NCBI GenBank assembly: GCA_913061055.1
Contig: CAJXVA010000016.1
Span: 1-45,234, forward strand
Reading direction: 5' to 3'
Source of the DNA: an uncultured Pseudomonadota bacterium
GTDB lineage: Bacteria > Myxococcota_A > Polyangia > Nannocystales > Nannocystaceae
Length of the DNA: 45,234 bases
A program made the position numbers and the translations under genes. Positions 8,672 to 16,302 of this stretch are shown here, piece after piece; position 1 is the first letter of the stretch; the number at the start of each line of letters is the position of its first letter. The notes under the pieces were generated by a model. The model saw only the letters and a list, made by a program, of their open reading frames with translations, was not told where the DNA came from and made no database searches.

Positions 8672-9655
8672 TCAGGAACTCGAGCGGGTCTTGGTCGGCT
8701 TGCCGGGTCCGCTCGGGTTGGTGAGCGGTGGCCCCAGATCCATGGGGGCCGGCGTTGCGTTACCGCCCGGGGCCAAGTACTGCAAGGCGGCCTGAATCTC
8801 TCGCCAAAACTCCAGCGATGTCTGGGTCCTGTACATGACCTTGGGATGCAGCGCGCTCGCGATCGCCTGGCCGTACGGGGAATCGAGGCTGTCCGCCATT
8901 CGCAGCGGCGCGCCCGCCACGATGTCGGTCTCCTCGAACAGCAACACCTCGCCATGCATCACGGAGAGCAGCAGGAGGCCCGCGTGATAGATGTCGGTTT
9001 GCCGACCGATCGCGCCGAAGCGTCCCGGGTCGATGGCCTCGGGAGGACGCATCCACGGGGCGAGCACCGTCCCGGTCGTTCGGATGTCGTTCTCCATCCG
9101 TGTGATGCCGAGGTCGCCCAGCTTGAATGACAGGTATGGGCCCGCGTCTTCGCTGCGACTGATCACATCGCTGGTCAGGCTCACGAACACATTGCCCGGG
9201 TGCACGTCCTTGTGGACGTAGCCAAAGCGGTGGATGAACGCTAGCGCCTGCAGCACGTCGCGAGCGATGTGCGGGACCCAGGTCTCATCGATCTTCGGCA
9301 ACACCCGGTCGAGGCTGTAGAGGCACTTCTCGACGATGATGTAGAAGCAGTTGTCATGCACGAAGGCGTCGTGCATGTACGTGATGTTGGGGTGCCGCAT
9401 GTTGACGAGGTTGGCGACCTCGGCTTCCCACTGGCGCTGAACATCTTCGAAGGTGCCCGCCGGCTTGAGCACCTTCGCGACGAGCGCGTTGGACCACTCG
9501 TCCGTGCACTCGTACACGTCCCCGTAGGAGCCGGCACCGATGTGGGCCCCAATGAAATACGTACCGCTGCCCCCGTTGGTGATCATTTGACCACGGACAG
9601 GAGCCCGGAACGGAAAGACGCTGGGAAGCGTCTGCACTGCGGGATGCGTTTTCAT
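8672..9655 (-). CDS. soluble, divergent Ser/Thr protein kinase
   Basis: 327 residues (start ATG 9655). Kinase motifs are present but altered: Gly loop GAGSYG (40-45), Lys61 in VAKVLK, Glu79, catalytic loop HKDVHPGN (148-155) in place of HRDxKxxN, metal-binding DLG (181-183) in place of DFG, and PPEA in place of APE. Asp150 and Asn155 are kept, so activity is possible, although the catalytic-loop Lys is replaced by His. There is no membrane helix and no TPR. The Pro/Ser-rich C-terminus (about 300-327) looks disordered. It is divergent from the TonB receptor gene at 9763 and co-transcribed with the membrane protein that follows. TACTGT lies 9 nt upstream of the start. Confidence 0.85.
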   Translation of the reverse strand: MKTHPAVQTLPSVFPFRAPVRGQMITNGGSGTYFIGAHIGAGSYGDVYECTDEWSNALVAKVLKPAGTFEDVQRQWEAEVANLVNMRHPNITYMHDAFVHDNCFYIIVEKCLYSLDRVLPKIDETWVPHIARDVLQALAFIHRFGYVHKDVHPGNVFVSLTSDVISRSEDAGPYLSFKLGDLGITRMENDIRTTGTVLAPWMRPPEAIDPGRFGAIGRQTDIYHAGLLLLSVMHGEVLLFEETDIVAGAPLRMADSLDSPYGQAIASALHPKVMYRTQTSLEFWREIQAALQYLAPGGNATPAPMDLGPPLTNPSGPGKPTKTRSSS

Positions 9656-9742
9656 CCCCACACGACAGTACCACGCGCCTGCGCAGTGGAGACGCTTTCG
9701 CCGGCGATCGAGGGTTCCCCCGCACGACGAGCGGCCAGTCAA

Positions 9743-9756
9743 GGGGGATAGTCCCC
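9743..9756. promoter_or_regulatory. short inverted repeat before the TonB receptor gene
   Basis: GGGGA and TCCCC arms around TAG, 6 nt before the GTG at 9763. It could be an operator or a chance GC palindrome. It lies in the 107-nt divergent region between 9655 and 9763. Confidence 0.2.
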
Positions 9757-9762
9757 ATTGGC

Positions 9763-12045
9763 GTGCTCAGCTTGGTCACAGCGATGGCGCTCGCCGTGGC
9801 GCCACCCGAGCGGACCTATGAGGGTCCAGATGCGGTCGTGGGCCATCCGCAGACGCCGCGCGCGGAACCCCCGCCCGAGGTGTCGCCACCCCCGCCAGCT
9901 GCAGCGGATCCCGAGGCCGAGACCGAAACACAGACGGAGGTCGCGCGCGACGTGCTCGTCCCTTCCTACCGGGCCGAGCGCGAGGACGACGACCGCGCGG
10001 GCTCGGTTGTCGAGCGACGCGATCTCGACGAGCGCCTCGTGCAGTCGGCTCCCGACGCGCTGCGTTATGAGGCCGGCGTCTACATCCAGCAGACCGCGCA
10101 CGGCCAAGCCTCGCCGTATGTTCGTGGGCTGACCGGTCAGCAGACCGTCATGTTCTTCGACGGCGTGCGCATGAACAACAGCACGTTCCGCCAGGGCCCC
10201 AACCAGTACTTCTTCACCGTCGACTCCCGAACCATTCAGCAGCTCGAGGTCGTGCGCGGTGCAGCGTCGACCCGCTATGGCGCCGACGCGTTGGGAGGCG
10301 CTCTACTCACGACGCCGCGCGACCCGACCGTGCGCGAAGACGGCAAGAAGACCGTCGCGCACGGCAAGGCCATCTTGCACACCGGAACCGCGGATGGTTC
10401 GTACGGTGGGCGCGGGGAGATCGACCTCGGCTTTGCAGGGAAGTTCGGCGTGCTTGCGGGGGTGGGCTACCGCGATGTCGGGCAGCTGCGCAGCGGAGGT
10501 CCCGTGATCGCTCCGGGGACCGGGGAGCCACAGCGCGTTCCGCCGGCGTTCGAGGTCGATGGCAAGACCCAACGCGGCACCGGCTTTCGCGAGCTGACCG
10601 GGGATGTACGCGCGGTGTGGGAGCCGAACCCCCGGAACCGGGTCACGCTGGGCTACTACGACTACCGGCAACTCGACGCGCCACGGACCGACAAGTGCCC
10701 GCCACCCACCGCGCCACGCGATGAGTGTCTCCGTTATGAGGAGCAGTTCCGGACCTTGGTCTACGGCGCATATCAGGCCTCCGAGGGCCCCGCTGCGGCC
10801 GAAGACGTCCGCGTGACGGTCAGCTTTCAGAGGCAACACGAGGACCGGGTCTTCGATCGCGGCGCCCCGTCCGTGACCACGCTGCTGGGGGTCGACGACG
10901 TGAACACGGTCGGGACCGGACTGAAGCTGCGCACCAAGGACTTCGACCCCGCGCCGTGGGTGCGTCTGTACGGCGTCTACGGAGGCGACAGCTACCTCGA
11001 TTGGGTGGCGAGCGACGCGTCGCTGCGCTTCGACGACACGGGCATCTCCACCGCGTTTTCCCGCGGGCAGTACATCGACAGCTCGCGTTACTCCACCTCG
11101 GGGGCGTTTGCCGAGGGGCATGCCGAGTTCGTCGATGCGATCCGTCTGCGCTCCGGTGGTCGGGTCGCCGTGGCCCACGCAAGCTCGCCCGGAGACGTCG
11201 GGAGCGAGACCGCGGCGGTGGACCAGGCGTGGGTGTCCGCGGTGGGGATGGCGGGGGTCTCCGTCGACCCGGTGCCGTGGATGAGCTTTTCGTTCAATGC
11301 GGACCAGGGCTTTCGGGCCCCCAACCTCGACGACCTGACGAGTCGGCAACAGACCGGGCCCGGCTTCCAGTTTGAGAACGCCGAGCTGGACCCCGAGCGG
11401 GCCCTGACGCTCGAGACCGGCCTGGAGATCGACGTGGGGGTGTTCGAGTTCGGCGCGTGGGTGTATCGGACTCGGATCGCCGACCTGATCGGCCGCGTTG
11501 CGGTGGAGGTCGAAGACTGTCCCGAGGACACGCCCCAGTGCGGCGCCTCGCAGACCCGATTTCAGCTCGACAACTTCGAGGGCCACGCCCTGTTGTGGGG
11601 AGCGGAGGGCACCGCGCTGGCGAACTTGCCGCTGGGGATCTGGGCCCGCACCACACTGTCGTACGCGTACGGCGAGAGGCCGAACCCCTTCGCGCGGGAG
11701 AACTCGAGCGAGCCTTCGCGGTTGCCGATGTCGCGCGTCCCACCGCTCAACGGCACGGCGGAGCTCGGGTGGCGTCACCGCAGCGGTGCGTATGCCGCGG
11801 GGGGCCTTCGCTGGGCCCGCCTGCAAGACCGCCTCGCGCCGCAGGACGTGGCGGACACGCGGATCCCCATCGGAGGCACGCCCGGCTACGCGGTCTTCGA
11901 TCTCCGCGCCGGCTATCGCTACGAGCCGTACCTGCTGTTTGCGATGGTGTTCGAGAACATCGGTGACGCGCCGTGGCGGGCCCACGGCTCGAGCGTCAAT
12001 GGCCCCGGACGCAGCTTGATGGTCGAGACGCAGATCGGCTTCTGA
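9763..12045 (+). CDS. TonB-dependent outer-membrane receptor
   Basis: 760 residues. A short signal peptide (MLSLVTAMALAVA) is followed by a Pro/Glu-rich linker (about 30-60) and a candidate TonB-box region near DVLVPSYR (about 63-70). The plug domain covers about 75-195 with YVRGLTGQQTVMFFDGVRMN and VVRGAASTRYGADALGGALL. A 22-strand type barrel follows and ends in a C-terminal Phe (TQIGF), the outer-membrane insertion signal. Substrate is not readable from the sequence; the family carries ferric siderophores, haem, cobalamin or other metal chelates. No TonB, ExbB or ExbD is in the window. GTG 9763 is the preferred start; ATG 9784 would shorten the signal peptide. The PstS-like gene begins within 20 nt of its stop, so it is probably the first gene of an operon. 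Confidence 0.95.
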   Translation: MLSLVTAMALAVAPPERTYEGPDAVVGHPQTPRAEPPPEVSPPPPAAADPEAETETQTEVARDVLVPSYRAEREDDDRAGSVVERRDLDERLVQSAPDALRYEAGVYIQQTAHGQASPYVRGLTGQQTVMFFDGVRMNNSTFRQGPNQYFFTVDSRTIQQLEVVRGAASTRYGADALGGALLTTPRDPTVREDGKKTVAHGKAILHTGTADGSYGGRGEIDLGFAGKFGVLAGVGYRDVGQLRSGGPVIAPGTGEPQRVPPAFEVDGKTQRGTGFRELTGDVRAVWEPNPRNRVTLGYYDYRQLDAPRTDKCPPPTAPRDECLRYEEQFRTLVYGAYQASEGPAAAEDVRVTVSFQRQHEDRVFDRGAPSVTTLLGVDDVNTVGTGLKLRTKDFDPAPWVRLYGVYGGDSYLDWVASDASLRFDDTGISTAFSRGQYIDSSRYSTSGAFAEGHAEFVDAIRLRSGGRVAVAHASSPGDVGSETAAVDQAWVSAVGMAGVSVDPVPWMSFSFNADQGFRAPNLDDLTSRQQTGPGFQFENAELDPERALTLETGLEIDVGVFEFGAWVYRTRIADLIGRVAVEVEDCPEDTPQCGASQTRFQLDNFEGHALLWGAEGTALANLPLGIWARTTLSYAYGERPNPFARENSSEPSRLPMSRVPPLNGTAELGWRHRSGAYAAGGLRWARLQDRLAPQDVADTRIPIGGTPGYAVFDLRAGYRYEPYLLFAMVFENIGDAPWRAHGSSVNGPGRSLMVETQIGF

Positions 12046-12050
12046 GGGTG

Positions 12051-12056
12051 TACCGT
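12051..12056 (+). promoter_or_regulatory. TANNNT hexamer before the PstS-like gene
   Basis: TACCGT, 6 nt before GTG 12063 and just after the receptor stop. It may provide an internal leaderless promoter for the sensing genes of the operon. Confidence 0.35.
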
Positions 12057-12062
12057 TTCCCC

Positions 12063-12983
12063 GTGCGCGAAGGTCCTCGCCGGCATTGGCTTCCGTGGCT
12101 GGCTGCGCTCGCCGTGCTGGTGTGCATCGTCGGTTGGGCTGTGCTCGACGTGCGGGACGTCGGCGAGGATTCACGACCGGCATTCTTGAACACACAGGTC
12201 CGTGCAGAGGCGCCCGAGCGGCCCGACGGTGCGCACCTCCACATCGCAGGCTCCGGGTCGTGCGTCCCGCTGGCCAGAATGCTGGCCGGAGCAGCGATGC
12301 CGCAACTCGATATCTCGCCCGAGGTTCACGCCAGCATTGGGTCCGGCGGCGGTCTTCGGGCGCTTCGAGATGGGGCGATCGATGTTGCGCTGGTGTCACG
12401 GCCGCTTCGCGAGGACGAGCGTCTGGAGGGACTCGTCTACACGCCGTTCGCGAGGATCCCGGTTGTGGTCGCGGCCGGCCTCGATGTTCCCGACCGCTCC
12501 GTGACCATCCGGCGACTGGAGGCTTTGTTCGGCGGCGCGGAGGACCGATGGGACAACGGTGAGAAGGTGGTCGTCCTTCTGCGCGAGGCGGGGGACTCCT
12601 CCCACCGAGTCGTGGACGCTGCCGCTCCGGGGTTTGTCGAGGCCACGGACCGGTCTCGAGGTCGCGGCAGCGTTCGCGTGCTCTATCACGACGGCGCGAT
12701 GCAGGTCGCGCTGGCCAACACCCCTGGCGCGCTCGGCCTGCACGGCAACGGCGTGGACCCCTCGCTCGCGGGCTTCCGGTCGCTCGCCGTCGAAGGTGTG
12801 GAGCCGACGGGTACCAACGTCGAATCTGGCCGGTACCCCTTCGTCAAGGAACTCGCGTTCGTCACCGTGAATGCCCCGGCCGGCGGCGCCAAGACGTTCA
12901 TCGACTTCGCGTTGTCTCCGGAGGGACGGGCGTTGCTGCGGGTCCGCGGGGCTGTCCCCCCTGCCCCCAAGGAGGAGGGCTGA
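12063..12983 (+). CDS. membrane-anchored PstS-like periplasmic binding protein
   Basis: 306 residues. An N-terminal helix (about 9-28, WLPWLAALAVLVCIVGWAVL) anchors it with the rest in the periplasm. The mature part looks like the type II periplasmic-binding fold of the PstS/PBP-like superfamily: AGSGSCVPLARMLAG near 50-65 takes the place of the ligand-binding GAGST loop, IDVALVSRPLREDE is the typical second-lobe strand, and the C-terminus FIDFALSPEGRALL matches the family tail. There is no transporter permease nearby, so sensing is more likely than uptake. GTG 12063 was chosen because TACCGT lies 6 nt upstream; GTG 12048 (311 residues) is the alternative. Its stop is 1 nt from the start of the histidine kinase, which suggests it feeds that kinase. 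Confidence 0.75.
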   Translation: MREGPRRHWLPWLAALAVLVCIVGWAVLDVRDVGEDSRPAFLNTQVRAEAPERPDGAHLHIAGSGSCVPLARMLAGAAMPQLDISPEVHASIGSGGGLRALRDGAIDVALVSRPLREDERLEGLVYTPFARIPVVVAAGLDVPDRSVTIRRLEALFGGAEDRWDNGEKVVVLLREAGDSSHRVVDAAAPGFVEATDRSRGRGSVRVLYHDGAMQVALANTPGALGLHGNGVDPSLAGFRSLAVEGVEPTGTNVESGRYPFVKELAFVTVNAPAGGAKTFIDFALSPEGRALLRVRGAVPPAPKEEG

Positions 12984-12984
12984 G

Positions 12985-14328
12985 ATGCCGTTGCATGACG
13001 CCTCGGGACAGGTGCGTCTGGCTCTGCGCCGCTACCTCGGCGCTCGGTTGGCACCGTTGACCGTGTTGGTGGCGTTCTTCACCTGCCTCTCGGCCCCGAT
13101 GGCGTTCTTCTGGCTCGGTCGCGACGCGCTCGAGGTGCGGGCCGACGGTACGGCACGGGAGGCGGCGAGCTTGCTTCGGCAGGACGTGCAGGAGCGTCCC
13201 GTGCTGTGGAAGTACGATGCGTCCAAGGTCGTCACGCGGGTCGCGAACTTCGAGCTTCCGGGGGTTGACCGGGTCGTGGTCGTGGATGCGGCGGGCGTGC
13301 CGATTCGCGGATCCGCGGACGACGTCGAGGCGCTCGCGAAGCTCGAGGCGCTGTGGCGAAGCGCCGACATTGAAGTGGACGGTGAGGTCGCCGGGCGGGT
13401 TTGGGTCGCGATCTCCACCCGGGCCCTGCAGCGCAACACGATCACCCTCATGCTCGGGTTCGGGGCGTTGGGGCTCGTCTTGAGCGTGCTGCTCTACGGG
13501 CTTCCGATGCGCGCGATGGGTCGGGCGGAGGGCAACATCCGCGAACTCGTGGGCCGCCTGGAGGAATCTCAGGCCGCGCTCGCTGGGCTCAACGAGACGC
13601 TCGAGAACAAGGTCGAGGTTCGCAGTGCCGAGCTCCGCGATGCCCTGGCCGAGCTGCAACGCAAGGAGCAGAACCTGCGGGAGATCTCCGCGCGCGCGAT
13701 TCGAATGCAGGAGGCAGAGCGGCGCGCGATCGCCAGAGAGCTTCATGACTCTGCCGGGCAGGCCCTCACCGCAGTGCGGATTCACGTCCAGCTGATCGGA
13801 GACCTGCTCGCCTCCAAAGAGGGGGACGATGCCAAGACCACAACGATGGCCCGGCGGACGCTGAACATGGTCGATGACACCGTCGAGGAGGTCCGGCGCG
13901 CTGTCAATCAACTCGGGCCGGCGGTGCTCGACGATGTGGGGCTGGAGGCCGCGATCCATCGTGCTGCCGACGACCTCTCCGATGCCACCCAGGTCCAGGT
14001 CGAGCGTCACTACGATGTGGAGGTCGAACTCGACCCGTCGATCGAGACGACCGCGTATCGCATCGTTCAGGAGTCGCTCACCAACGTGGCGCGTCACGCC
14101 GAGGCGAGTGAGGTGACCATCCGGGTGCGGGTTGACGGAGACGCACTCGCTGTCTCCATCGAGGACGACGGCAAGGGCTTCGATCCCGAGTCCGTGGGGC
14201 CTCGCCGCCGCGGCCTCGTGGGCATGCGCGAACGCGTAGAGCTGCTCGACGGGGCCCACAGCATCACCTCGGCGCCTGGAAAGGGCACCCGCATCGAGGT
14301 GTCGCTCCCCATGAGCGCACGGGGGTGA
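12985..14328 (+). CDS. NarL/DegS-type sensor histidine kinase
   Basis: 447 residues. Two membrane helices (about 24-45 and 152-172) enclose a periplasmic domain of about 105 residues. A coiled coil spans about 180-240, then the HisKA_3 dimerisation domain has RELHDSAGQ with phospho-acceptor His254. The ATPase domain has an N-box around Asn367 (ESLTNVARHA), DDGKGF (394-399) and GKGTRIEVSLP. It should autophosphorylate and pass phosphate to the regulator at 14349. The ATG was set at 12985 because an AAGGAGGAGGG ribosome site ends about 6 nt upstream; upstream codons in this frame overlap the binding-protein gene. The small outer domain and close coupling to the PstS-like gene suggest detection of a ligand-loaded binding protein. 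Confidence 0.93.
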   Translation: MPLHDASGQVRLALRRYLGARLAPLTVLVAFFTCLSAPMAFFWLGRDALEVRADGTAREAASLLRQDVQERPVLWKYDASKVVTRVANFELPGVDRVVVVDAAGVPIRGSADDVEALAKLEALWRSADIEVDGEVAGRVWVAISTRALQRNTITLMLGFGALGLVLSVLLYGLPMRAMGRAEGNIRELVGRLEESQAALAGLNETLENKVEVRSAELRDALAELQRKEQNLREISARAIRMQEAERRAIARELHDSAGQALTAVRIHVQLIGDLLASKEGDDAKTTTMARRTLNMVDDTVEEVRRAVNQLGPAVLDDVGLEAAIHRAADDLSDATQVQVERHYDVEVELDPSIETTAYRIVQESLTNVARHAEASEVTIRVRVDGDALAVSIEDDGKGFDPESVGPRRRGLVGMRERVELLDGAHSITSAPGKGTRIEVSLPMSARG

Positions 14329-14347
14329 GGGGTGCTAGTCTCCCCTC
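14327..14347. promoter_or_regulatory. hairpin across the kinase-regulator junction
   Basis: GAGGGG (14327-14332) and CCCCTC (14342-14347) pair across a 9-nt loop. The hairpin begins within the kinase stop codon and ends 1 nt before ATG 14349. It could tune translation of the regulator or be a GC-rich chance repeat. Confidence 0.3.
14336..14341 (+). promoter_or_regulatory. TANNNT hexamer before the response regulator
   Basis: TAGTCT preceded by TGC (extended -10 form), 7 nt before ATG 14349. No Shine-Dalgarno sequence is well placed for that start. It could give a separate regulator transcript. Confidence 0.4.
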
Positions 14348-14348
14348 G

Positions 14349-14993
14349 ATGTCGAGTCCGATCCGCGTGGTGTTGGTGGAAGACCACCAGATCGTTCGCG
14401 AAGGTCTTCGGGCGCTGCTCGATGGTCAAGACGACGTCGAAGTCGTCGGCGAGGCAGACAACGGCAAGGATGGTGTCGCGCTGGTCGAGGAGCACCTCCC
14501 GGACGTCGCCGTCATGGACCTCAACATGCCGCAGCTCGATGGCGTCGAGGCCACTAAGCTCATCCGCAAGCAGTTCCCCGGCACGCAAGTGCTGATCCTC
14601 AGCATGTACTCCACCGGCGAGCATGTTCGGCCCGCGATTCGAGCCGGTGCGGGCGGATACCTACTCAAGGGCTCCGGCCTCTCCGACTTGGTCTCCGCGA
14701 TCCAGGCGGTGGCGTCGGGCAACGCCTTCTTCAGCCCCGAGGTCGCCAAGATCGTGCTCGACGACTCCCGAGGCGTCTCGGGCCCGCGCGCAGGCTCGGA
14801 CCTCACGCCGCGAGAGCGGCAGGTGCTCAAGCTCGTTGCCGAGGGCAAATCCAGCCCCGAGATCGCCAAAGACCTCGGGCTGAGCGTCAAGACGATCGAG
14901 GGCCATCGAGGCCGCCTCATGGCCAAGCTCGAGACCAAGAACGTCGCCGGCATGGTCCGCCACGCGATCCGCATCGGCTTGGTCACCGCGTAG
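14349..14993 (+). CDS. LuxR/NarL-family response regulator
   Basis: 214 residues. The receiver domain (about 4-120) has acidic residues E11 and D12, phospho-acceptor D57 (VMDLNMP) and K107. The output domain (about 150-214) is a LuxR-type helix-turn-helix: LTPRERQVLKLVAEGKSSPEIAKDLG, then SVKTIEGHRGRLMAKL. It should bind DNA when phosphorylated by the adjacent histidine kinase. The start at ATG 14349 begins the receiver three to four residues before IRVVLVEDH. A GTG at 14325 overlaps the kinase TGA and is the alternative, giving eight more residues. A GC-rich palindrome after the stop (15003-15022) ends the gene block or serves the next promoter. The likely targets are the receptor operon and the FEA1-like gene, which is inference only. 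Confidence 0.95.
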   Translation: MSSPIRVVLVEDHQIVREGLRALLDGQDDVEVVGEADNGKDGVALVEEHLPDVAVMDLNMPQLDGVEATKLIRKQFPGTQVLILSMYSTGEHVRPAIRAGAGGYLLKGSGLSDLVSAIQAVASGNAFFSPEVAKIVLDDSRGVSGPRAGSDLTPRERQVLKLVAEGKSSPEIAKDLGLSVKTIEGHRGRLMAKLETKNVAGMVRHAIRIGLVTA

Positions 14994-15002
14994 GTTCGGC
15001 GC

Positions 15003-15022
15003 ACCGGGGGGATCCCCCCGGT
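15003..15022. terminator. 20-nt perfect GC palindrome between the regulator and the FEA1-like gene
   Basis: ACCGGGGGG, AT, CCCCCCGGT is a perfect palindrome, 9 nt after the regulator stop, followed by TTTG. As RNA it is a stable hairpin, so it may terminate the operon. As DNA it is a candidate dimer-binding operator for the next gene. The short T run is weaker than a classic terminator. Confidence 0.5.
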
Positions 15023-15077
15023 TTGAGCCCGTGCATGTCCGCTTTCGCACCTCTCGCCGTGGGAGGAAGATCCGAAC

Positions 15078-16235
15078 ATGCTTGGCGAGATCGGACTTCG
15101 TTTGGGCGTACTTGCGCTCGCATTGGGTGCCTGGGGCTGCGACGACGGCGCTGGAGACGACCGCGGAGAGACCGACGGGGACACCGACGGCGGCATGGCG
15201 TACGCGTGCGGCGACTTGGTCTCTGCGGATGAGCTCGCCGCGTGTTCGCCCAGCCCCAACGACTACCAGCCCGGCGCGGACGACAGCTATCCGGCCTGTG
15301 TCACGGACGATGGAACCTACAGCCTCGTCGACGGCACGCCGAGTTCGATCGCGCGGGTCGAAGCATACGAAGAAGTGCTGTCGATGCTGGCGGACGACAC
15401 CTCCGTGGATGGCTTTACGGCTGCTCGGGCGAAGTACGCCGAGGACGAGGGCCTCGAGTCTCGGCTTCAGCGTCGCGAAGACCTCCACTTCCCCGAGATC
15501 CCACAGTCGGAGTGGGACCCTGGCGTCGACGGAGACAAACAATGCACCGTCCCGACCAACGTCACCGCGTACCCGGAGCGTTGTGCGGGGCCGGCTCTGA
15601 TCGCACCGGTGATGAACGACGCCTTCGCGGCGGGGCAGACCGGTGAGGGCGAGGCCAACGTGCACGTGGCTCGGATCGAGGCCGCGGGGTTGTGGTTCCT
15701 GTACCTGTCCGTCTACAAAGAAGCGAACACCTGCTTCACTGGAAAAGCGAAGGACTGTGATTCCGCGTGGGCGTACTACACCGGCGGGTTCGATCGAGCG
15801 GGCGGCATTGGACTCGCGGCCGACATCCGAGACGTCAGCGCCGATGCGCACGCCGCCATCTGGGATGGCTTCAGTGCGTTTCGGTGCATCCGGGATGCCT
15901 ATCCCGCCGACGACACGCCGGCGGTCGCCGACCTGGACATGGATGCTCAGGCGCTGCTGTGCTCGGCCCAAAGCCAGCTGACGACGGCCCTCGACTTCGG
16001 CTTGGCCCAGCTCGTACGCTCTCGGCTCGAAGGGTTGAAAGACCTGGAGGGCGCGGAGGCTGATGCAGCGTGGGCTGGGCTCGAGATCCTGGGTCCCGTG
16101 CTCGACCGGGCCGGCAACGAGCGGGATGCGGTCAGCTACGCGCCGCTGGAGAGCTTCTGGTCGGCAGGGCTCCCGGCGACGGCGGCCATCGACGCCGCGG
16201 TTCAGTCCCTGGACGCGGTGTTTACCTGCGCCTGA
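15078..16235 (+). CDS. FEA1-related lipoprotein (iron-assimilation family, tentative)
   Basis: 385 residues. The lipobox GAWGC puts the lipidated Cys at 21; a short acidic linker (DDGAGDDRGETDGDTDGG) follows. The body resembles the FEA1 family of low-iron-induced extracellular proteins known from algae and some bacteria: a helix with ARIEAAGLWFLYLSVYKEANTC and the signature DCDSAWAYYTGG at about 226-237, then AIWDGFSAFRCIRDAYP. This is recognition from memory of the motif and needs a profile search. GGAGGAAGAT upstream gives a normal ribosome site, and ATG 15078 starts the signal peptide. It lies after the two-component pair on the same strand, so it is a candidate target of that pair and a partner of the TonB receptor in iron handling. 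Confidence 0.6.
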   Translation: MLGEIGLRLGVLALALGAWGCDDGAGDDRGETDGDTDGGMAYACGDLVSADELAACSPSPNDYQPGADDSYPACVTDDGTYSLVDGTPSSIARVEAYEEVLSMLADDTSVDGFTAARAKYAEDEGLESRLQRREDLHFPEIPQSEWDPGVDGDKQCTVPTNVTAYPERCAGPALIAPVMNDAFAAGQTGEGEANVHVARIEAAGLWFLYLSVYKEANTCFTGKAKDCDSAWAYYTGGFDRAGGIGLAADIRDVSADAHAAIWDGFSAFRCIRDAYPADDTPAVADLDMDAQALLCSAQSQLTTALDFGLAQLVRSRLEGLKDLEGAEADAAWAGLEILGPVLDRAGNERDAVSYAPLESFWSAGLPATAAIDAAVQSLDAVFTCA

Positions 16236-16289
16236 GCGACGCTAGCGGCTCATCGCGCGGCGGAGGGGATTTCGACGCGGCGGGGATCG

Positions 16290-16295
16290 TAGACT
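16290..16295 (+). promoter_or_regulatory. TANNNT hexamer before the P-loop NTPase
   Basis: TAGACT, 7 nt before ATG 16303, with no Shine-Dalgarno sequence between. Confidence 0.4.
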
Positions 16296-16302
16296 CCCCG
16301 CG

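Noticed and set aside
10303-12399. Antisense open frame of nearly 700 codons across the TonB receptor
   Set aside because: The plus strand has a full receptor with signal peptide and terminal Phe; the antisense product has no recognisable domain.
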